A DNA stretch of 64,000 nt from contig NZ_PSTZ01000007.1 in the NCBI RefSeq assembly GCF_002931555.1, positions 310,001 through 374,000 of the forward strand, given 5' to 3'. Below the pieces are notes generated by a model. That model saw only the letters and a list, made by a program, of their open reading frames with translations, made no database searches and was not told the origin of the DNA. The stretch's first letter is position 1. Each line of letters starts with the position of its first letter. The position numbers and the translations under genes were made by a program. Below are positions 18,394 through 28,760 of this stretch, piece by piece. The DNA is from Pseudoclavibacter sp. RFBB5 (lineage in GTDB: Bacteria > Actinomycetota > Actinomycetes > Actinomycetales > Microbacteriaceae).

Positions 18394-19487
18394 TTGCGAT
18401 CCTTATTGCCGGAGGTGTCGGGCTGGCGTTCACGCTGTTCATGACGCCACTCTTCATCCGCCTGTTCCACAAGCTCGAGTGGGGCCAGTTCATCCGCGAA
18501 GATGGGCCGGAAGCCCACCACTCGAAGCGCGGAACCGCGACCATGGGCGGCATCGTCTTCATCGTCGGCTCCGTGCTGGCGTACTTCATCGCGACGCTGG
18601 CCACGGGCGACCAGGTCACGGCCGCCGGACTCCTCATCCTCGGCATGATGGTCGGCCTCGGTGTCATCGGCTTCATCGACGACTTCCTGAAGGTCCGCAA
18701 GCAGCAGTCCCTCGGCCTCGGTGGCTGGTCGAAGATCGTCGGGCAGGTGATCGTCGCCGGGCTGTTCGCCGTCATCGGCCTGCAGTACCGCAACCCCGAC
18801 GGCGTCCCGGTCCTCTCGACGCACATCTCGTTCATCCGAGACCTGCCGATCGACTTCATGGCGCTCGGCGCCATCGCGGGAACGATCGCCCTCATCGTCT
18901 GGATCGTCGTCATCACGACGGCGACGTCGAACGCGGTGAACGTGACGGACGGCCTCGACGGCCTCGCGACCGGTGCGTCGATCATCTCGATCGGCTCCTA
19001 CGGCATCATCGCCTACTGGCAGTTCAACCAGGCCTGCGGCACGGAGCGCCTGGCCGAATCGCTCGAGTCGGCCTGCTACACGGCATACGCGCCCCTCGAC
19101 GTAGCCATCGTGGCGGCAGGCATCGCCGGTGCGCTCATCGGGTTCCTCTGGTGGAACACCTCGCCAGCGCAGATCTTCATGGGAGACACGGGTTCGCTCG
19201 GTCTCGGCGGCGCGATCGCCGCCTTCGCCATCATCACCCGCACCGAGCTGCTGCTCGTCCTCATCGGCGGCCTCTTCGTCATGACGACCGGCTCCGTGAT
19301 CGTGCAGCGCATCTACTTCAAGCTCACCAAGGGCAAGCGCATCTTCCTCATGAGCCCCATCCACCACCACTTCGAGCTCAAGGGCTGGGCCGAGACCACG
19401 GTCGTCGTCCGGTTCTGGATCATCGCCGGACTCTGCGCCGCGCTCGGCATCGGACTCTTCTACGCCGAGTGGGGAGTCACGACGTGA
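18390..19487 (+). CDS. mraY: Phospho-N-acetylmuramoyl-pentapeptide transferase (MraY)
   Basis: This 365-residue polytopic enzyme links phospho-MurNAc-pentapeptide to undecaprenyl phosphate, forming lipid I. It has about ten membrane helices. The active-site loops contain [32 protein letters not shown] and the MSPIHHHFE histidine motif near the C-terminus. The GTG start overlaps the murF stop by 4 nt, and its stop overlaps the murD GTG in the same way. Lengths and motifs are standard for actinobacteria. Confidence 0.96.
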   Translation: MIAILIAGGVGLAFTLFMTPLFIRLFHKLEWGQFIREDGPEAHHSKRGTATMGGIVFIVGSVLAYFIATLATGDQVTAAGLLILGMMVGLGVIGFIDDFLKVRKQQSLGLGGWSKIVGQVIVAGLFAVIGLQYRNPDGVPVLSTHISFIRDLPIDFMALGAIAGTIALIVWIVVITTATSNAVNVTDGLDGLATGASIISIGSYGIIAYWQFNQACGTERLAESLESACYTAYAPLDVAIVAAGIAGALIGFLWWNTSPAQIFMGDTGSLGLGGAIAAFAIITRTELLLVLIGGLFVMTTGSVIVQRIYFKLTKGKRIFLMSPIHHHFELKGWAETTVVVRFWIIAGLCAALGIGLFYAEWGVTT

Positions 19488-21028
19488 CCCGCGAGGGAGC
19501 AGGCCGCGAGGTCGACGGTCTCCGGAGCTGGCACGACGACTGGACCGGCCTGTCGGTCGCGGTGCTCGGCCTGGGCAAGACGGGGTTCTCCGTCGCGGAC
19601 ACCCTCGCTGAGCTCGGCGCCAAGCCGCACGTCATCGCGCAGTCGCACGATGACGAGCGTGAGCGCATCCTCGAGGTGCTCGACGTTCCCGTGACGATCG
19701 CCGACAGCGACGAGTCCGCCGTCGACGCGCTCAGGGCCCTGGAGGCCGACCTCATCGTCGCGTCTCCTGGTTTCGCCCCGAGCCACCCGCTCATCGTCGC
19801 CGCCGACGCCCTCGACGCGCCGGTGTGGGGTGACGTCGAGCTGGCCTGGCGGCTCCGCGACAAGTTCGGCGACCCCGCCCCCTGGCTGGCCGTCACGGGG
19901 ACGAACGGCAAGACGACGACAACCCAGCTCGCAGCGCACATGGGACTGGCCGCGGGTATCCGCACGGCGCCCTGCGGCAACATCGGCGTCCCCGTCCTCG
20001 ATGTGCTCCGCGACCCCGCCGAGTTCCAACTGCTCGTGGTCGAGCTCTCGAGCTTCCAGCTCCACTCCCTGCACTCCATGTCGGCGCACGCCGCGGTCGT
20101 CCTCAACATCGCCGACGACCACCTCGACTGGCACGGCGGCGCTGAGGCCTACCGCGCAGCGAAGGGCCGCGTCTACGAGCGAGCCCAGATCGCGTGCGTC
20201 TACAACAAGGGCGACGAGGCGACACTCGACCTCGTCGAGGCGGCCGACGTCGTCGAAGGATGCCGCGCTATCGGGTTCGGGACCGATGTGCCGGGGCCGA
20301 GCGACTTCGGCGTGGTCGACGGAATCCTGGTCGATCGTGCGTTCCTCGACGACCGAGCCCGCACCGCCCTCGAGCTGACGACGCTCGAGGAGCTGCGCCC
20401 GCGCGGTCTCTCCTCGAAGCACCTCGTGGAGGACGTGCTCGCCGCGGCCGCCCTCGTGCGGGCCGTCGGTGTCCCCGTCGCCGCGATCTCCGAGGCGCTC
20501 TCTACCTTCTCGGTCGATCGGCACCGCCACGAGATCGTCGCTGAGGCCGCCGGGGTCCTCTGGGTCGACGACTCGAAGGCGACGAACGTCCACGCCGCCG
20601 ACGCCTCGCTGGCCGCGCACCGCAGCGTCGTCTGGCTGGTGGGAGGGCTCCTCAAGGGAGTCGACATCGCGCCGCTCGTCGCCAAGCACGCCGGGCGCCT
20701 CCGCGGTGCGGTGGCCCTCGGAACATCCCGATCCGAAGTGGCCGACGCGTTCGCGCAACACGCCCCGGAGGTCGCGTTCATCGAGATCGACGTGAGCGAC
20801 ACTGACTCCATCATGGGACGCGCCGTGGCGGAAGCCGCGCGGCTCGCGCAGGACGGCGACACCGTGCTGCTCGCTCCGGCGGCCGCCTCCATGGATCAGT
20901 TCGTGAGTTACAGCGACCGCGGCCAGCGTTTCGCGCTCGCCGTCGCGTCGCACCTTGAAGGGGGCCGGCATGCCGAGACAGAAGGCTCCCAGGACCGCAC
21001 CTCCGAGCCGGACGCCAGCGCCGAATAG
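19484..21028 (+). CDS. murD: UDP-N-acetylmuramoyl-L-alanine--D-glutamate ligase
   Basis: This 514-residue Mur ligase adds D-glutamate to UDP-MurNAc-L-Ala. An N-terminal Rossmann-like [14 protein letters not shown], the P-loop GTNGKTTTT, the [11 protein letters not shown] segment and the C-terminal DDSKATN are present. The start is the GTG in the GTGA overlap with mraY, which adds about 20 residues before the first conserved strand. The last 25 residues, rich in Glu and Ser, run past the usual end and overlap the beginning of ftsW by 59 nt. Confidence 0.94.
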   Translation: MTREGAGREVDGLRSWHDDWTGLSVAVLGLGKTGFSVADTLAELGAKPHVIAQSHDDERERILEVLDVPVTIADSDESAVDALRALEADLIVASPGFAPSHPLIVAADALDAPVWGDVELAWRLRDKFGDPAPWLAVTGTNGKTTTTQLAAHMGLAAGIRTAPCGNIGVPVLDVLRDPAEFQLLVVELSSFQLHSLHSMSAHAAVVLNIADDHLDWHGGAEAYRAAKGRVYERAQIACVYNKGDEATLDLVEAADVVEGCRAIGFGTDVPGPSDFGVVDGILVDRAFLDDRARTALELTTLEELRPRGLSSKHLVEDVLAAAALVRAVGVPVAAISEALSTFSVDRHRHEIVAEAAGVLWVDDSKATNVHAADASLAAHRSVVWLVGGLLKGVDIAPLVAKHAGRLRGAVALGTSRSEVADAFAQHAPEVAFIEIDVSDTDSIMGRAVAEAARLAQDGDTVLLAPAAASMDQFVSYSDRGQRFALAVASHLEGGRHAETEGSQDRTSEPDASAE

Positions 21029-22217
21029 GCCAAGCACGGGGCCGACGGCTGGCGGTTCCGCACGCAAGAGCTCCTCGAGCGCCGTCGTCGTCTCGCTCGG
21101 GAAGCGCATCCGCGGCGTCAACCGCAACTTCGTGCTCCTGCTCTCGATCACGCTCTTCCTGGTCGCCTTCGGCATCGTGATGGTGCTCTCGAGCTCCTCG
21201 GTCGAGGAGTTCGCGGGTGGCAACGCCGTCTCGGCGCGGTTCGTCAGCCAAGCCACGTTCGCGGCGCTGGGCATCCCGCTGATGCTGTTCGCTTCCCGGA
21301 TGCCGCTGCGGTTCTGGAAGCGGATCGCCTGGCCAGCCCTCTTCGTCGCCGTCATCCTCCAAGCGCTGGTCTTCACCCCCATCGGTGTCGACGTCAACGG
21401 CAACCGGGCCTGGATCGACCTCGGCTTCACGACGATGCAGCCCGCCGAGGCGCTCAAGGTTGCGCTCGTGCTGTGGCTCGGCCTCATCCTCGGGCGCAAG
21501 CAGGGCAAGCTGCACGTCGCCAAGGAGGTCGCGGTTCCGATCCTGCCCGTCCTCGGCCTGAGCTTCGGCGTCATGGCGCTCAGCAAGGACCTGGGAACGA
21601 TGATCGTCGTCGGCGCGCTCGTTCTCGGAGCGCTCTACTTCGGCGGCGTCGCATCCAAGTTCCTGTGGCTCGCCGGGTTCATCGCCGTGGCTGCTGCGCT
21701 CCTGCTGTCGATCTTCAGCGACAACCGCATGGCCCGCATCACGAACTTCTTCGGCGGAGACGTCGACTACGAGACCTGGGGCTGGCAGAGCGCGCACGGG
21801 CTCTACGCCCTCGCCGCTGGCGGCCTGTTCGGCTCGGGGCTCGGCAACTCGAAGGCCAAGTGGTCCTGGCTGCCGGAGGCCGACAACGACTTCATCTTCG
21901 CGATCATCGGGGAGGAGCTCGGGCTCGTCGGGGCGATCATCGTCATCGGCGTCTTCGTCCTGCTCGCGGTCGTCCTCGTCCGCATCTACCACGAGGCGGA
22001 AGACTGGACGGCGAAGACCATCGTCGGTGCAGTGACCACCTGGCTGATCTTCCAGGCCTTCGTGAACATCGCCGTCGTCATCGGCTTCCTGCCGGTCCTC
22101 GGCGTGCCATTGCCGCTCGTCTCCTCCGGCGGATCGGCGCTCATCACGACCCTCTTCGCAATCGGCATAGTCTTGTCGATCGCCCGCAACCCGAAGCGAT
22201 CGGAGTCCCGCACGTGA
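20970..22217 (+). CDS. ftsW: Septal SEDS peptidoglycan glycosyltransferase FtsW
   Basis: This 415-residue SEDS-family protein has a Pro/Ser/Ala-rich, basic cytoplasmic tail (about 50 residues) and about ten membrane helices. Conserved SEDS segments include NRAWIDLGFTTMQPAE, the MALSKDLGTMIV helix, NDFIFAIIGEE and LPLVSSGGSALI. It polymerises lipid II with FtsI at the septum. The ATG at 20970 follows AAGGGGG. A TTG at 20955 is possible but lacks a better site, and no start codon exists between the overlap with murD and the first helix. The stop overlaps the murG start (GTGA). Confidence 0.95.
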   Translation: MPRQKAPRTAPPSRTPAPNRPSTGPTAGGSARKSSSSAVVVSLGKRIRGVNRNFVLLLSITLFLVAFGIVMVLSSSSVEEFAGGNAVSARFVSQATFAALGIPLMLFASRMPLRFWKRIAWPALFVAVILQALVFTPIGVDVNGNRAWIDLGFTTMQPAEALKVALVLWLGLILGRKQGKLHVAKEVAVPILPVLGLSFGVMALSKDLGTMIVVGALVLGALYFGGVASKFLWLAGFIAVAAALLLSIFSDNRMARITNFFGGDVDYETWGWQSAHGLYALAAGGLFGSGLGNSKAKWSWLPEADNDFIFAIIGEELGLVGAIIVIGVFVLLAVVLVRIYHEAEDWTAKTIVGAVTTWLIFQAFVNIAVVIGFLPVLGVPLPLVSSGGSALITTLFAIGIVLSIARNPKRSESRT

Positions 22218-23299
22218 CCAACTACCTGCTCGCCGGAGGCGGCACGGCCGGCCACGTCAACCCGCTGCTCGCGGTCGCGGATGCGTTGCGCGAGCGCGAC
22301 CCCGACTCGAAGATCCTCGTGCTCGGCACGAAGGAGGGCCTTGAGGCCCGGCTCGTTCCCGCGCGCGGCTACGAGCTCCTCACGATTCCGAAGCTGCCCT
22401 TCCCGCGCCGCCCGGGCATGCAGGTGCTGACCTTCCTGCCTCGACTCCGTGAGACGGTTGCCTCCGTGGGCCGCATGCTCGACGAGCACAGCATCGACGC
22501 GATCGCCGGCTTCGGCGGCTATGCCGCAGCCCCCGCCTACCTGGCCGCGAGGGGGCGCGTGCCGACCGTCGTCCACGAGGCCAACGCCCATCCCGGCATG
22601 GCCAACAAGCTCGGGGCGCGCTGGGCGAAGCGCGTGGGCGTCGCCTTCGACGGCACGCCCCTCCGCGGCGCCGTGACCGTCGGGATGCCGCTCCGGGCTG
22701 AGATCGAGCACCTCGACCGCGCCGCGAAGCGCGACGATGCTGTCGAGTTCTTCGGGCTGGCCCCCGACCGTCGCACGCTGCTGGTCACCGGCGGCTCGCT
22801 CGGCGCGAGGCGCGTCAACGAGACCGTCCGAGCCGTCGTCCCCGAACTCATCTCCGAGGGCTGGCAGGTTCTTCACCTCGTCGGGGGGCTCTCGAAGTTC
22901 GAGCACGACCACGTCGAGGGCTACCACGTGCTCGAGTACTGCGACCGCATGGACCTCGCGTTCGCCGCCGCCGACCTGGTCGTCGCGCGTGCGGGCGCAT
23001 CCACCGTCAGCGAGCTCGGTGTCGTCGGCCTCCCGGCCGTCTACATCCCGTACCCTGCCGCCACCGGCGACCACCAGACCACCAACATCCGCTCCGTCCT
23101 ATCCGCAGGTGGTGCCATACGGGTGGCCGACGCGGACTTCTCGCCCGAGTGGGCGTCGAAGGAGCTCCTCGCCCTCGCCCGCGACGATGACCGCCGGGCC
23201 CGCATGGAGCAGGCGACTCGCGCATCAGCCCAGCGCGACGGGGCCTCTCGGGTCGTTGCACTGCTGGACCAGGCGGTCGAGGACGCTCGGACCGGCTAG
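22214..23299 (+). CDS. murG: UDP-GlcNAc:lipid I N-acetylglucosaminyltransferase MurG
   Basis: This 361-residue GT-B fold glycosyltransferase makes lipid II from lipid I. The N-terminal [18 protein letters not shown] is the acceptor-domain glycine loop. [14 protein letters not shown] and [12 protein letters not shown] follow, then VTGGSLGAR at the donor domain and [11 protein letters not shown] with the UDP-GlcNAc-binding residues. It is peripheral at the inner face of the membrane. The GTG start is coupled to the ftsW stop, and 89 nt separate its stop from murC. Confidence 0.96.
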   Translation: MTNYLLAGGGTAGHVNPLLAVADALRERDPDSKILVLGTKEGLEARLVPARGYELLTIPKLPFPRRPGMQVLTFLPRLRETVASVGRMLDEHSIDAIAGFGGYAAAPAYLAARGRVPTVVHEANAHPGMANKLGARWAKRVGVAFDGTPLRGAVTVGMPLRAEIEHLDRAAKRDDAVEFFGLAPDRRTLLVTGGSLGARRVNETVRAVVPELISEGWQVLHLVGGLSKFEHDHVEGYHVLEYCDRMDLAFAAADLVVARAGASTVSELGVVGLPAVYIPYPAATGDHQTTNIRSVLSAGGAIRVADADFSPEWASKELLALARDDDRRARMEQATRASAQRDGASRVVALLDQAVEDARTG

Positions 23300-23388
23300 G
23301 CGCCTTCGGACGTGAAGGCGGAGTACCCTCGACCATCGACGCGGAAGAGACCGCGCAGCTCGCAGATCGAGCGGACTCAGGAGCAGCA

Positions 23389-24798
23389 ATGATCAATCCA
23401 GACGCCACCGCGCAGATTCCCGACGAGATCGGGAACGTGCACTTCATCGGCATCGGCGGCTCAGGCATGAGCGGCATCGCGCGCATGATGCTCGACCGCG
23501 GCCTCACGATCTCCGGAAGCGACCGGACCGAGAACTACGCGACACGAGAGCTGCGCGATCGCGGCGCCCGCGTCGAGATCGGCCACGCGGCAGAGCACCT
23601 CGGCGACGCGGACACCATCGTCGTCACCAGCGCGCTCTGGCCCGACAACCCCGAACTCGTCCTGGCGAAGGAGCGTGGGCTGAACATCCTGCACCGCTCG
23701 CAGGCGCTCGTCTGGCTCACGCGCGGGAGCCGCCTCGTCTCCGTCGCCGGAGCGCACGGCAAGACGACCTCGACCGGCATGGTCGTGACGGCCCTCGACG
23801 CCCTCGACGCGTCGCCGAGCTTCGTCAACGGCGGCATCATCTCGGCCCTGGGGACGAGCTCCGCCGTCGGAAGCGGCGAGGCCTTCGTCGTCGAGGCCGA
23901 CGAGTCCGACGGGTCCTTCCTGTTCTACGACACGGCGATCGCCCTCATCACGAACGTCGACAACGACCACCTCGACCACTACGGCAGCGTCGAGGCCTTC
24001 GAAGCCGCGTTCGTCCAGTTCGCGGATGCGGCCAGCGAGGCCGTGGTCATCTCCAGCGACGACCCGCTTGCCGTCGAGCTGACCGGGAAGCTCACCCACA
24101 AGCGGGTGCTGACCTTCGGCCAGGCTCCGACGGCCGACGCGCGCGTCTCCGACATCGCGTCGGAGGGAGGGGAGACCCGCTTTACCGTCACCTGGCAGGG
24201 TGTCGACTACCCGGCGCTCCTGCACGTGCCCGGCGTCCACAACGCGCTCAACGCGACCGGCGCGTTCGTCGTCCTCGTCCAGCTCGGCTTCGAGCCCGCC
24301 GCCGTCCTTGACGCGCTCTCGACGTTCGGGGGCACGAAGCGACGCTTCGAGCTCCACGGCACGGTGAGCGGCGTCAGCGTCTATGACGACTACGCCCATC
24401 ACCCTGCCGAGGTCGAAGCGGCGCTCACGGCTGCGCGCACCGTCGTCGGCTCCGGTCGCCTCATCGCCGTCCACCAGCCGCACCTCTACTCGCGGACGCG
24501 CGACATGAGCGACGTCTTCGCGGCGGTGTACGAGCGTCTCGCCGACGAGACCGTCGTGCTCGACGTGTGCGGCGCACGTGAAGACCCGATTCCCGGTGTC
24601 ACGGGAGCGCTGGTCGAGGAGGCGTTCGCCGACCGCAGCAAGGTCGCCTACCGCCCCGACTGGCAGGATGCGGCCGACACGGTCGCCGAGATCTCACAGG
24701 ACGGCGATTTCGTCATCACCTTCGGCTGCGGCGACGTCAACCTCATCGTGCCCCAGCTCCTAGAGGCGCTCGGCGCGAAGGAGACAGGCAAGCCGTGA
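23389..24798 (+). CDS. murC: UDP-N-acetylmuramate--L-alanine ligase
   Basis: This 469-residue Mur ligase adds L-alanine to UDP-MurNAc, the first stem-peptide residue. [14 protein letters not shown] marks the N-terminal nucleotide-sugar domain, [10 protein letters not shown] the P-loop, [11 protein letters not shown] the central segment, and [15 protein letters not shown] the C-terminal catalytic region. AGGAG precedes the ATG. A short intergenic leader (23300-23388) may carry its own promoter, but I see no convincing -35/-10 pair. Its stop overlaps ftsQ. Confidence 0.96.
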   Translation: MINPDATAQIPDEIGNVHFIGIGGSGMSGIARMMLDRGLTISGSDRTENYATRELRDRGARVEIGHAAEHLGDADTIVVTSALWPDNPELVLAKERGLNILHRSQALVWLTRGSRLVSVAGAHGKTTSTGMVVTALDALDASPSFVNGGIISALGTSSAVGSGEAFVVEADESDGSFLFYDTAIALITNVDNDHLDHYGSVEAFEAAFVQFADAASEAVVISSDDPLAVELTGKLTHKRVLTFGQAPTADARVSDIASEGGETRFTVTWQGVDYPALLHVPGVHNALNATGAFVVLVQLGFEPAAVLDALSTFGGTKRRFELHGTVSGVSVYDDYAHHPAEVEAALTAARTVVGSGRLIAVHQPHLYSRTRDMSDVFAAVYERLADETVVLDVCGAREDPIPGVTGALVEEAFADRSKVAYRPDWQDAADTVAEISQDGDFVITFGCGDVNLIVPQLLEALGAKETGKP

Positions 24799-25517
24799 GC
24801 GTGCTCGGCGACGATGCGCGCCGATTCACCTGGCGCGCCAGACGACGCCGCCGCATCCTGATCGGGGTCGCGGCGGCGGTGGCCGCACTTGTCGCGTTCG
24901 TCGCGGTCGCCGTCTACAGTCCGATCATGTCCGTGCGTGAGATCGTCGTCGCCGGCACCCAGCGTGTCGATGCGACACAGGTCGACGAATCGCTCGCCGA
25001 CCTGCACGGACAGCCGCTTGCGCTCGTCACGAACGACGACGTCGAGAGTCGACTCCAGTCCTACGTGATGGTGCAGAGCTACTCGATCCGCGTCGAGCCG
25101 CCGAGCCGTCTTGTCGTCACGATCGTCGAGCGGTCGCCGATCGGCGCGGTCGCGGTGCCATCCGGGTACGACGTCATGGATGCGGCCGGCGTGGTGCTCT
25201 GGACGCAGTCGGAGCCCGCAGGGGACATCCCGACTCTCGAACTGGGCGGCGAGGGGGTCGACTCCGAGGCGTTCGCCTCTGCGGCGGGCGTGTCGCTCGC
25301 CCTGCCCGTCGACTTCAGGGCTGGCGTCGCTGCAGTGACGGCCAAGAGCATCGACGATGTGCGTCTGACGATGCGCAGCGGTGCCGAGGTCGTATGGGGG
25401 AGCGCGGAGGAGTCCGACCGCAAGGCGGAGGTGCTCGCCGCGCTCGTCACGGCCACCGCCGACCAGTCCATCTCCAGCTACGACGTCTCGAGTCCCGAGA
25501 CCCCCGTGACCCGCTGA
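24795..25517 (+). CDS. ftsQ: Cell division protein FtsQ (POTRA domain)
   Basis: This 240-residue bitopic protein has an arginine-rich cytoplasmic end (RRARRRRRI-like), one membrane helix (about 23-42), a POTRA domain starting at [17 protein letters not shown], and a beta domain containing [20 protein letters not shown]. It links the FtsL/FtsB-type coiled proteins to the Z-ring machinery. The GTG start lies inside the murC stop (GTGA). A 263-nt stretch with palindromic repeats separates it from ftsZ. Confidence 0.92.
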   Translation: MSVLGDDARRFTWRARRRRRILIGVAAAVAALVAFVAVAVYSPIMSVREIVVAGTQRVDATQVDESLADLHGQPLALVTNDDVESRLQSYVMVQSYSIRVEPPSRLVVTIVERSPIGAVAVPSGYDVMDAAGVVLWTQSEPAGDIPTLELGGEGVDSEAFASAAGVSLALPVDFRAGVAAVTAKSIDDVRLTMRSGAEVVWGSAEESDRKAEVLAALVTATADQSISSYDVSSPETPVTR

Positions 25518-25546
25518 GGAGTTCCTCGGCCGGCGAGTGCGGCAAC

Positions 25547-25582
25547 CTTCAAGCTCCGGTTGAAGCGACTCGCCGACATTCG
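25547..25582 (+). repeat. Upstream copy of a duplicated palindromic element before ftsZ
   Basis: CTTCAA (25547-25552), a 7-nt spacer and TTGAAG (25560-25565) form an inverted repeat, followed 9 nt later by GACATTCG (25575-25582). The same arrangement recurs 132 nt downstream. A regulatory site or promoter part is likely, but I recognise no specific binder. Confidence 0.6.
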
Positions 25583-25675
25583 GCGCGCAAAACGCAACAC
25601 ACCTGCTGACTGCACGGATCGTGCGACGTTCGCGACCTAGCGTCGAAGCAAGCAACCAGGAAACAGCATATCTCT

Positions 25676-25711
25676 GAGCTTCAAGTAGAGGTTGAAGCTC
25701 GTAGACATTCG
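25676..25711 (+). repeat. Downstream copy of the duplicated palindromic element before ftsZ
   Basis: GAGCTTCAA (25676-25684), a 7-nt spacer and TTGAAGCTC (25692-25700) form a perfect 9-bp inverted repeat. GACATTCG follows at 25704-25711. Core halves and spacer length are the same as in the copy at 25547. It lies 81 nt before the ftsZ start codon. Confidence 0.65.
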
Positions 25712-25780
25712 CCAGCGGCGACGTGTCGAGGTGTGCATCCGTTCTTCCACCACACCACACGCCAACGAGGGGCCGGACAC

Positions 25781-27007
25781 GTGTCGAACACCAACAACTA
25801 CCTCGCCGTCATCAAGGTCGTCGGCATCGGCGGCGGCGGCGTCAATGCAGTCAACCGAATGATCGAGCTCGGCCTCCGCGGTGTCGAGTTCATCGCGATC
25901 AACACCGACGCCCAGGCGCTGCTCATGAGCGACGCCGACGTCAAGCTCGACGTCGGACGCGAACTGACCCGCGGTCTCGGTGCAGGCGCCGACCCCGAGG
26001 TCGGCCGCCGGGCAGCCGAGGACCACGCCGAGGAGATCGAGCAGGCGCTCGCCGGCGCCGACATGGTCTTCGTCACGGCTGGCGAGGGTGGCGGAACCGG
26101 AACAGGGGGCGCTCCCGTCGTCGCGCGCATCGCGAAGTCGATCGGTGCGCTCACCATCGGTGTCGTCACGAAGCCGTTCAGCTTCGAGGGCCGCCGCCGC
26201 ATGCAGCAGGCCGAGCAGGGCGTCGCCACTCTGAAGGAAGAGGTCGACACCCTCATCGTCGTCCCGAACGACCGCCTCCTCGAGATCAGCGACCGCGGCA
26301 TCTCCATGATCGAGGCGTTCTCGACGGCCGACCAGGTGCTGCTCGCCGGTGTGCAGGGCATCACCGACCTGATCACGACCCCGGGCCTCATCAACCTCGA
26401 CTTCGCCGACGTGAAGTCGGTCATGCAGGGTGCGGGCTCCGCGCTCATGGGCATCGGCTCCTCCAGGGGCGCCGACCGAGCGATCAAGGCGGCAGAACTC
26501 GCCGTCGCCTCGCCGCTCCTCGAGGCGAGCATCGAGGGCGCCCACGGCGTCCTGCTCTCCATCCAGGGCGGTTCGAACCTCGGCATCTTCGAGATCAACG
26601 ACGCTGCGAAGCTCGTGCAGGAGGCCGTCCACCAGGAGGCCAACATCATCTTCGGCGCGGTCATCGACGACACCCTCGGCGACGAGGTGCGCGTCACGGT
26701 CATCGCGGCGGGCTTCGCCGGGGGAGAGCCCAAGACGCTGCAGGAGCAGCAGTCTGTGCCGACGCCAGCGGCCGCGCCTGTCCAGCAGGCGAACACCGGT
26801 GCCATCGGGCTCGGCGCAGCCGCAGCCGCTGTCGCCTCCGCACCCTCCGTGCCCGTGGAGCGCGAGCCCGTCCAGGCGCCAGCACCGGTCGCGCAGGCTC
26901 CGGCCTGGTCGACGGCCGAGGCGCCCACCATCGCACCTCGCCGCGAGCCGGAAGCCGCCTACGACGACGCCGAGGACATCCTCGACGTCCCGGACTTCCT
27001 CAAGTAG
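25781..27007 (+). CDS. ftsZ: Cell division GTPase FtsZ
   Basis: This 408-residue tubulin homologue forms the Z-ring. The N-terminal [21 protein letters not shown], the tubulin signature [19 protein letters not shown], the T7 loop [11 protein letters not shown], and the conserved C-terminal tail DVPDFLK are intact. The tail binds SepF and FtsW in actinobacteria. The GTG at 25781 follows CGAGGGG. An upstream in-frame ATG at 25733 would add 16 poorly conserved residues. The unusually large leader suggests separate control of ftsZ from the upstream operon. Confidence 0.97.
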   Translation: MSNTNNYLAVIKVVGIGGGGVNAVNRMIELGLRGVEFIAINTDAQALLMSDADVKLDVGRELTRGLGAGADPEVGRRAAEDHAEEIEQALAGADMVFVTAGEGGGTGTGGAPVVARIAKSIGALTIGVVTKPFSFEGRRRMQQAEQGVATLKEEVDTLIVVPNDRLLEISDRGISMIEAFSTADQVLLAGVQGITDLITTPGLINLDFADVKSVMQGAGSALMGIGSSRGADRAIKAAELAVASPLLEASIEGAHGVLLSIQGGSNLGIFEINDAAKLVQEAVHQEANIIFGAVIDDTLGDEVRVTVIAAGFAGGEPKTLQEQQSVPTPAAAPVQQANTGAIGLGAAAAAVASAPSVPVEREPVQAPAPVAQAPAWSTAEAPTIAPRREPEAAYDDAEDILDVPDFLK

Positions 27008-27014
27008 AGCGCGC

Positions 27015-27731
27015 ATGCCAGAGCAAGCTGGAGAGGCGCTCGGCCAGGGTCATCAGACGCTGGCCGAGCGCCTCTCGGCGGTTCAGGCCGCCATCCACCA
27101 GAGCTGTCTCAGCGCGGGACGCGATCCCTCGGACGTCACTCTCATCCCCGTCACGAAGTTCCACGGCCCCGAGCTCGTCGCCGATCTGGTCGACCTCGGC
27201 GTTCGTCGCTTCGCCGAGAGCAGGCATCCGGAGGCCAGAGACAAGGCGGCGGCGTTCGCAGAGCGCGCCGACCTCGAATGGCACTTCGTCGGTCAGATCC
27301 AGACCAAGAAGGCGCGCCAGATCGCCCAGTACGTGGATGCCGTCCATTCGATCGACAGAGGAGGCCTCGTCGACGCGCTGTCGGGCGTCGAGCGGGCGCA
27401 CCCGCTGCGGGCGTTCGTGCAGGTCAACATGACGCCGGACCCTGCCAGAGGCGGCGTTCAGCCGACGGAGCTCGAGGCGCTCGTCGAGCAGGTGCTGCGC
27501 ACCGAATCCCTCGAACTCCAGGGCCTCATGTGCGTGGCGCCACTCGGGGGGGATCCGCGCGCGGCCTTCGCCGAACTCCAGGCCCTCGGGCAGCGCATCC
27601 AATCGCTGGCGCCTTCCGCGACCTCGCTGTCGATGGGCATGTCCAACGACTTCGCCGACGCCATCGAAAACGGTGCGACACACCTCAGAATCGGCGCGGC
27701 AATCACGGGAAAGCGACCCGACCGGACGTAG
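27015..27731 (+). CDS. YggS/PLPBP-family pyridoxal phosphate homeostasis protein
   Basis: This 238-residue single-domain PLP-binding TIM-barrel protein carries the lysine that forms the Schiff base in LIPVTKFHGPE, WHFVGQIQTKKAR, LQGLMCVAP and the phosphate-binding LSMGMSNDFADAIENGATHLRIGAAI. The family buffers free PLP and has no known catalytic reaction. It lies 7 nt after ftsZ. In mycobacteria a yfiH gene sits between these two; here it is missing. The motif often written GENRVQE reads AESRHPE, a variation also seen in other actinobacteria. Confidence 0.9.
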   Translation: MPEQAGEALGQGHQTLAERLSAVQAAIHQSCLSAGRDPSDVTLIPVTKFHGPELVADLVDLGVRRFAESRHPEARDKAAAFAERADLEWHFVGQIQTKKARQIAQYVDAVHSIDRGGLVDALSGVERAHPLRAFVQVNMTPDPARGGVQPTELEALVEQVLRTESLELQGLMCVAPLGGDPRAAFAELQALGQRIQSLAPSATSLSMGMSNDFADAIENGATHLRIGAAITGKRPDRT

Positions 27732-27764
27732 CGTGGGTGCACGCCGAACACACGGAGGAGCACA

Positions 27765-28271
27765 ATGGCCAACCCGCTGCGCAATGCCATGGTCTACCTG
27801 GGCCTTGCTGACGAAGACGAGCAGAATCTGCACGACGAGACGCCACAGGCGCAGCAGCAGCAGAGGCAGTCGCCAGCCGCGGCACCTTCGCCGCAGCTCT
27901 CTCCGGTGGTCACCGAGCGCCCGAAGCCGGCACCCGTGACCCCGATCACCAAAGCACCCAAGCACACTTCGACCCCGGCGATGGCGGAAATGAACGAGAT
28001 CCTCACGGTCCACCCGAAGGCCTACAACAAAGACGCGCAGGTCATCGCCGAGAACTTCCGCGATGGCGTCCCCGTCATCATGAACCTCTCCGAGATGGAC
28101 GAAGCCGAGGCGCGTCGCCTCATCGACTTCGCGAGCGGGCTCTCCCAGGGCCTCTATGGCAAGATCGAGCGCGTGACGAGCCGGGTGTTCCTGCTCTCGC
28201 CTCAGCACATCGCCGTCCACGGCGAGTCGAGCAAGCTTGAGGCGGAGAAGGAAGCCTCGTTCTTCCAGTAG
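27765..28271 (+). CDS. sepF: Cell division protein SepF
   Basis: This 168-residue protein has an N-terminal amphipathic helix ([15 protein letters not shown]), a Gln/Pro/Ala-rich linker (about 25-70), and a C-terminal SepF/YlmF domain (about 75-160, with [16 protein letters not shown] and [16 protein letters not shown]). SepF tethers FtsZ to the membrane in actinobacteria, which lack FtsA and ZipA. GGAGG precedes the ATG. It lies in the usual ftsZ-yggS-sepF-yggT-divIVA order. Confidence 0.95.
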   Translation: MANPLRNAMVYLGLADEDEQNLHDETPQAQQQQRQSPAAAPSPQLSPVVTERPKPAPVTPITKAPKHTSTPAMAEMNEILTVHPKAYNKDAQVIAENFRDGVPVIMNLSEMDEAEARRLIDFASGLSQGLYGKIERVTSRVFLLSPQHIAVHGESSKLEAEKEASFFQ

Positions 28272-28331
28272 ACCCCCAACCAGCCTGACTCTGCTGAGCA
28301 GCAGAGCGGCCCGCTTTCGCGCGAACGGTGA

Positions 28332-28358
28332 GACGGTGCATCCTGAGGGTGCACCGTC
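28332..28358 (+). terminator. Hairpin between sepF and yggT
   Basis: GACGGTGCATCC (28332-28343) pairs over 12 bp (one G-U) with 28347-28358 around a TGA loop. No T run follows, so it may be an attenuating or mRNA-stabilising hairpin rather than a full terminator. Confidence 0.45.
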
Positions 28359-28391
28359 GCCGTGTCTGCGCGACAACATCTCAGGAAACGA

Positions 28392-28676
28392 ATGAATATC
28401 CTCGGCGCGATCCTCGGCTTCGTCATCGGCCTCTACATCATGGTGATGTGGGGTCGGCTGATCCTCGATTACGCTCGCATGTTCGCGCCTCGGTGGAAGC
28501 CGAAGGGGTTCGTGCTCGTCCTCTGCGAGGGCGTCTACTCGCTGACCGACCCGCCCCTTCGTGCGGTCCGGAAAGTCGTGCCCCCGCTCCGCATCGGCAA
28601 CATCGCCCTCGATCTCGCGTGGATCATCGTCATGTTCGCGCTGGTGATCACATCGAATCTCGTGCGCCTGCTCTAA
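28392..28676 (+). CDS. YggT family membrane protein
   Basis: This 94-residue protein has two membrane helices (about 3-24 and 68-90) joined by a loop containing MFAPRWKPKGFVLVLCEGVYSLTDPPLR, which is the YGGT family pattern. The ATG at 28392 follows AGGAAACGA, and the frame has a GTG 30 nt upstream with no ribosome site. It is constant in this position before divIVA in actinobacteria and has been linked to the cell envelope, but its function is not established. Confidence 0.88.
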   Translation: MNILGAILGFVIGLYIMVMWGRLILDYARMFAPRWKPKGFVLVLCEGVYSLTDPPLRAVRKVVPPLRIGNIALDLAWIIVMFALVITSNLVRLL

Positions 28677-28760
28677 GCGCCGAGCGTTCTCCATTAGGTG
28701 AATGGCGACTTTCCCGACAGAATGTGACGCGCGGGACCCAAGTGCCGTAATGTGACTTAT

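Noticed and set aside
25733-25780. Upstream ATG giving FtsZ a 16-residue extension
   Set aside because: The extra residues are unlike any FtsZ N-terminus, and the GTG at 25781 has a proper CGAGGGG site and matches the usual start.
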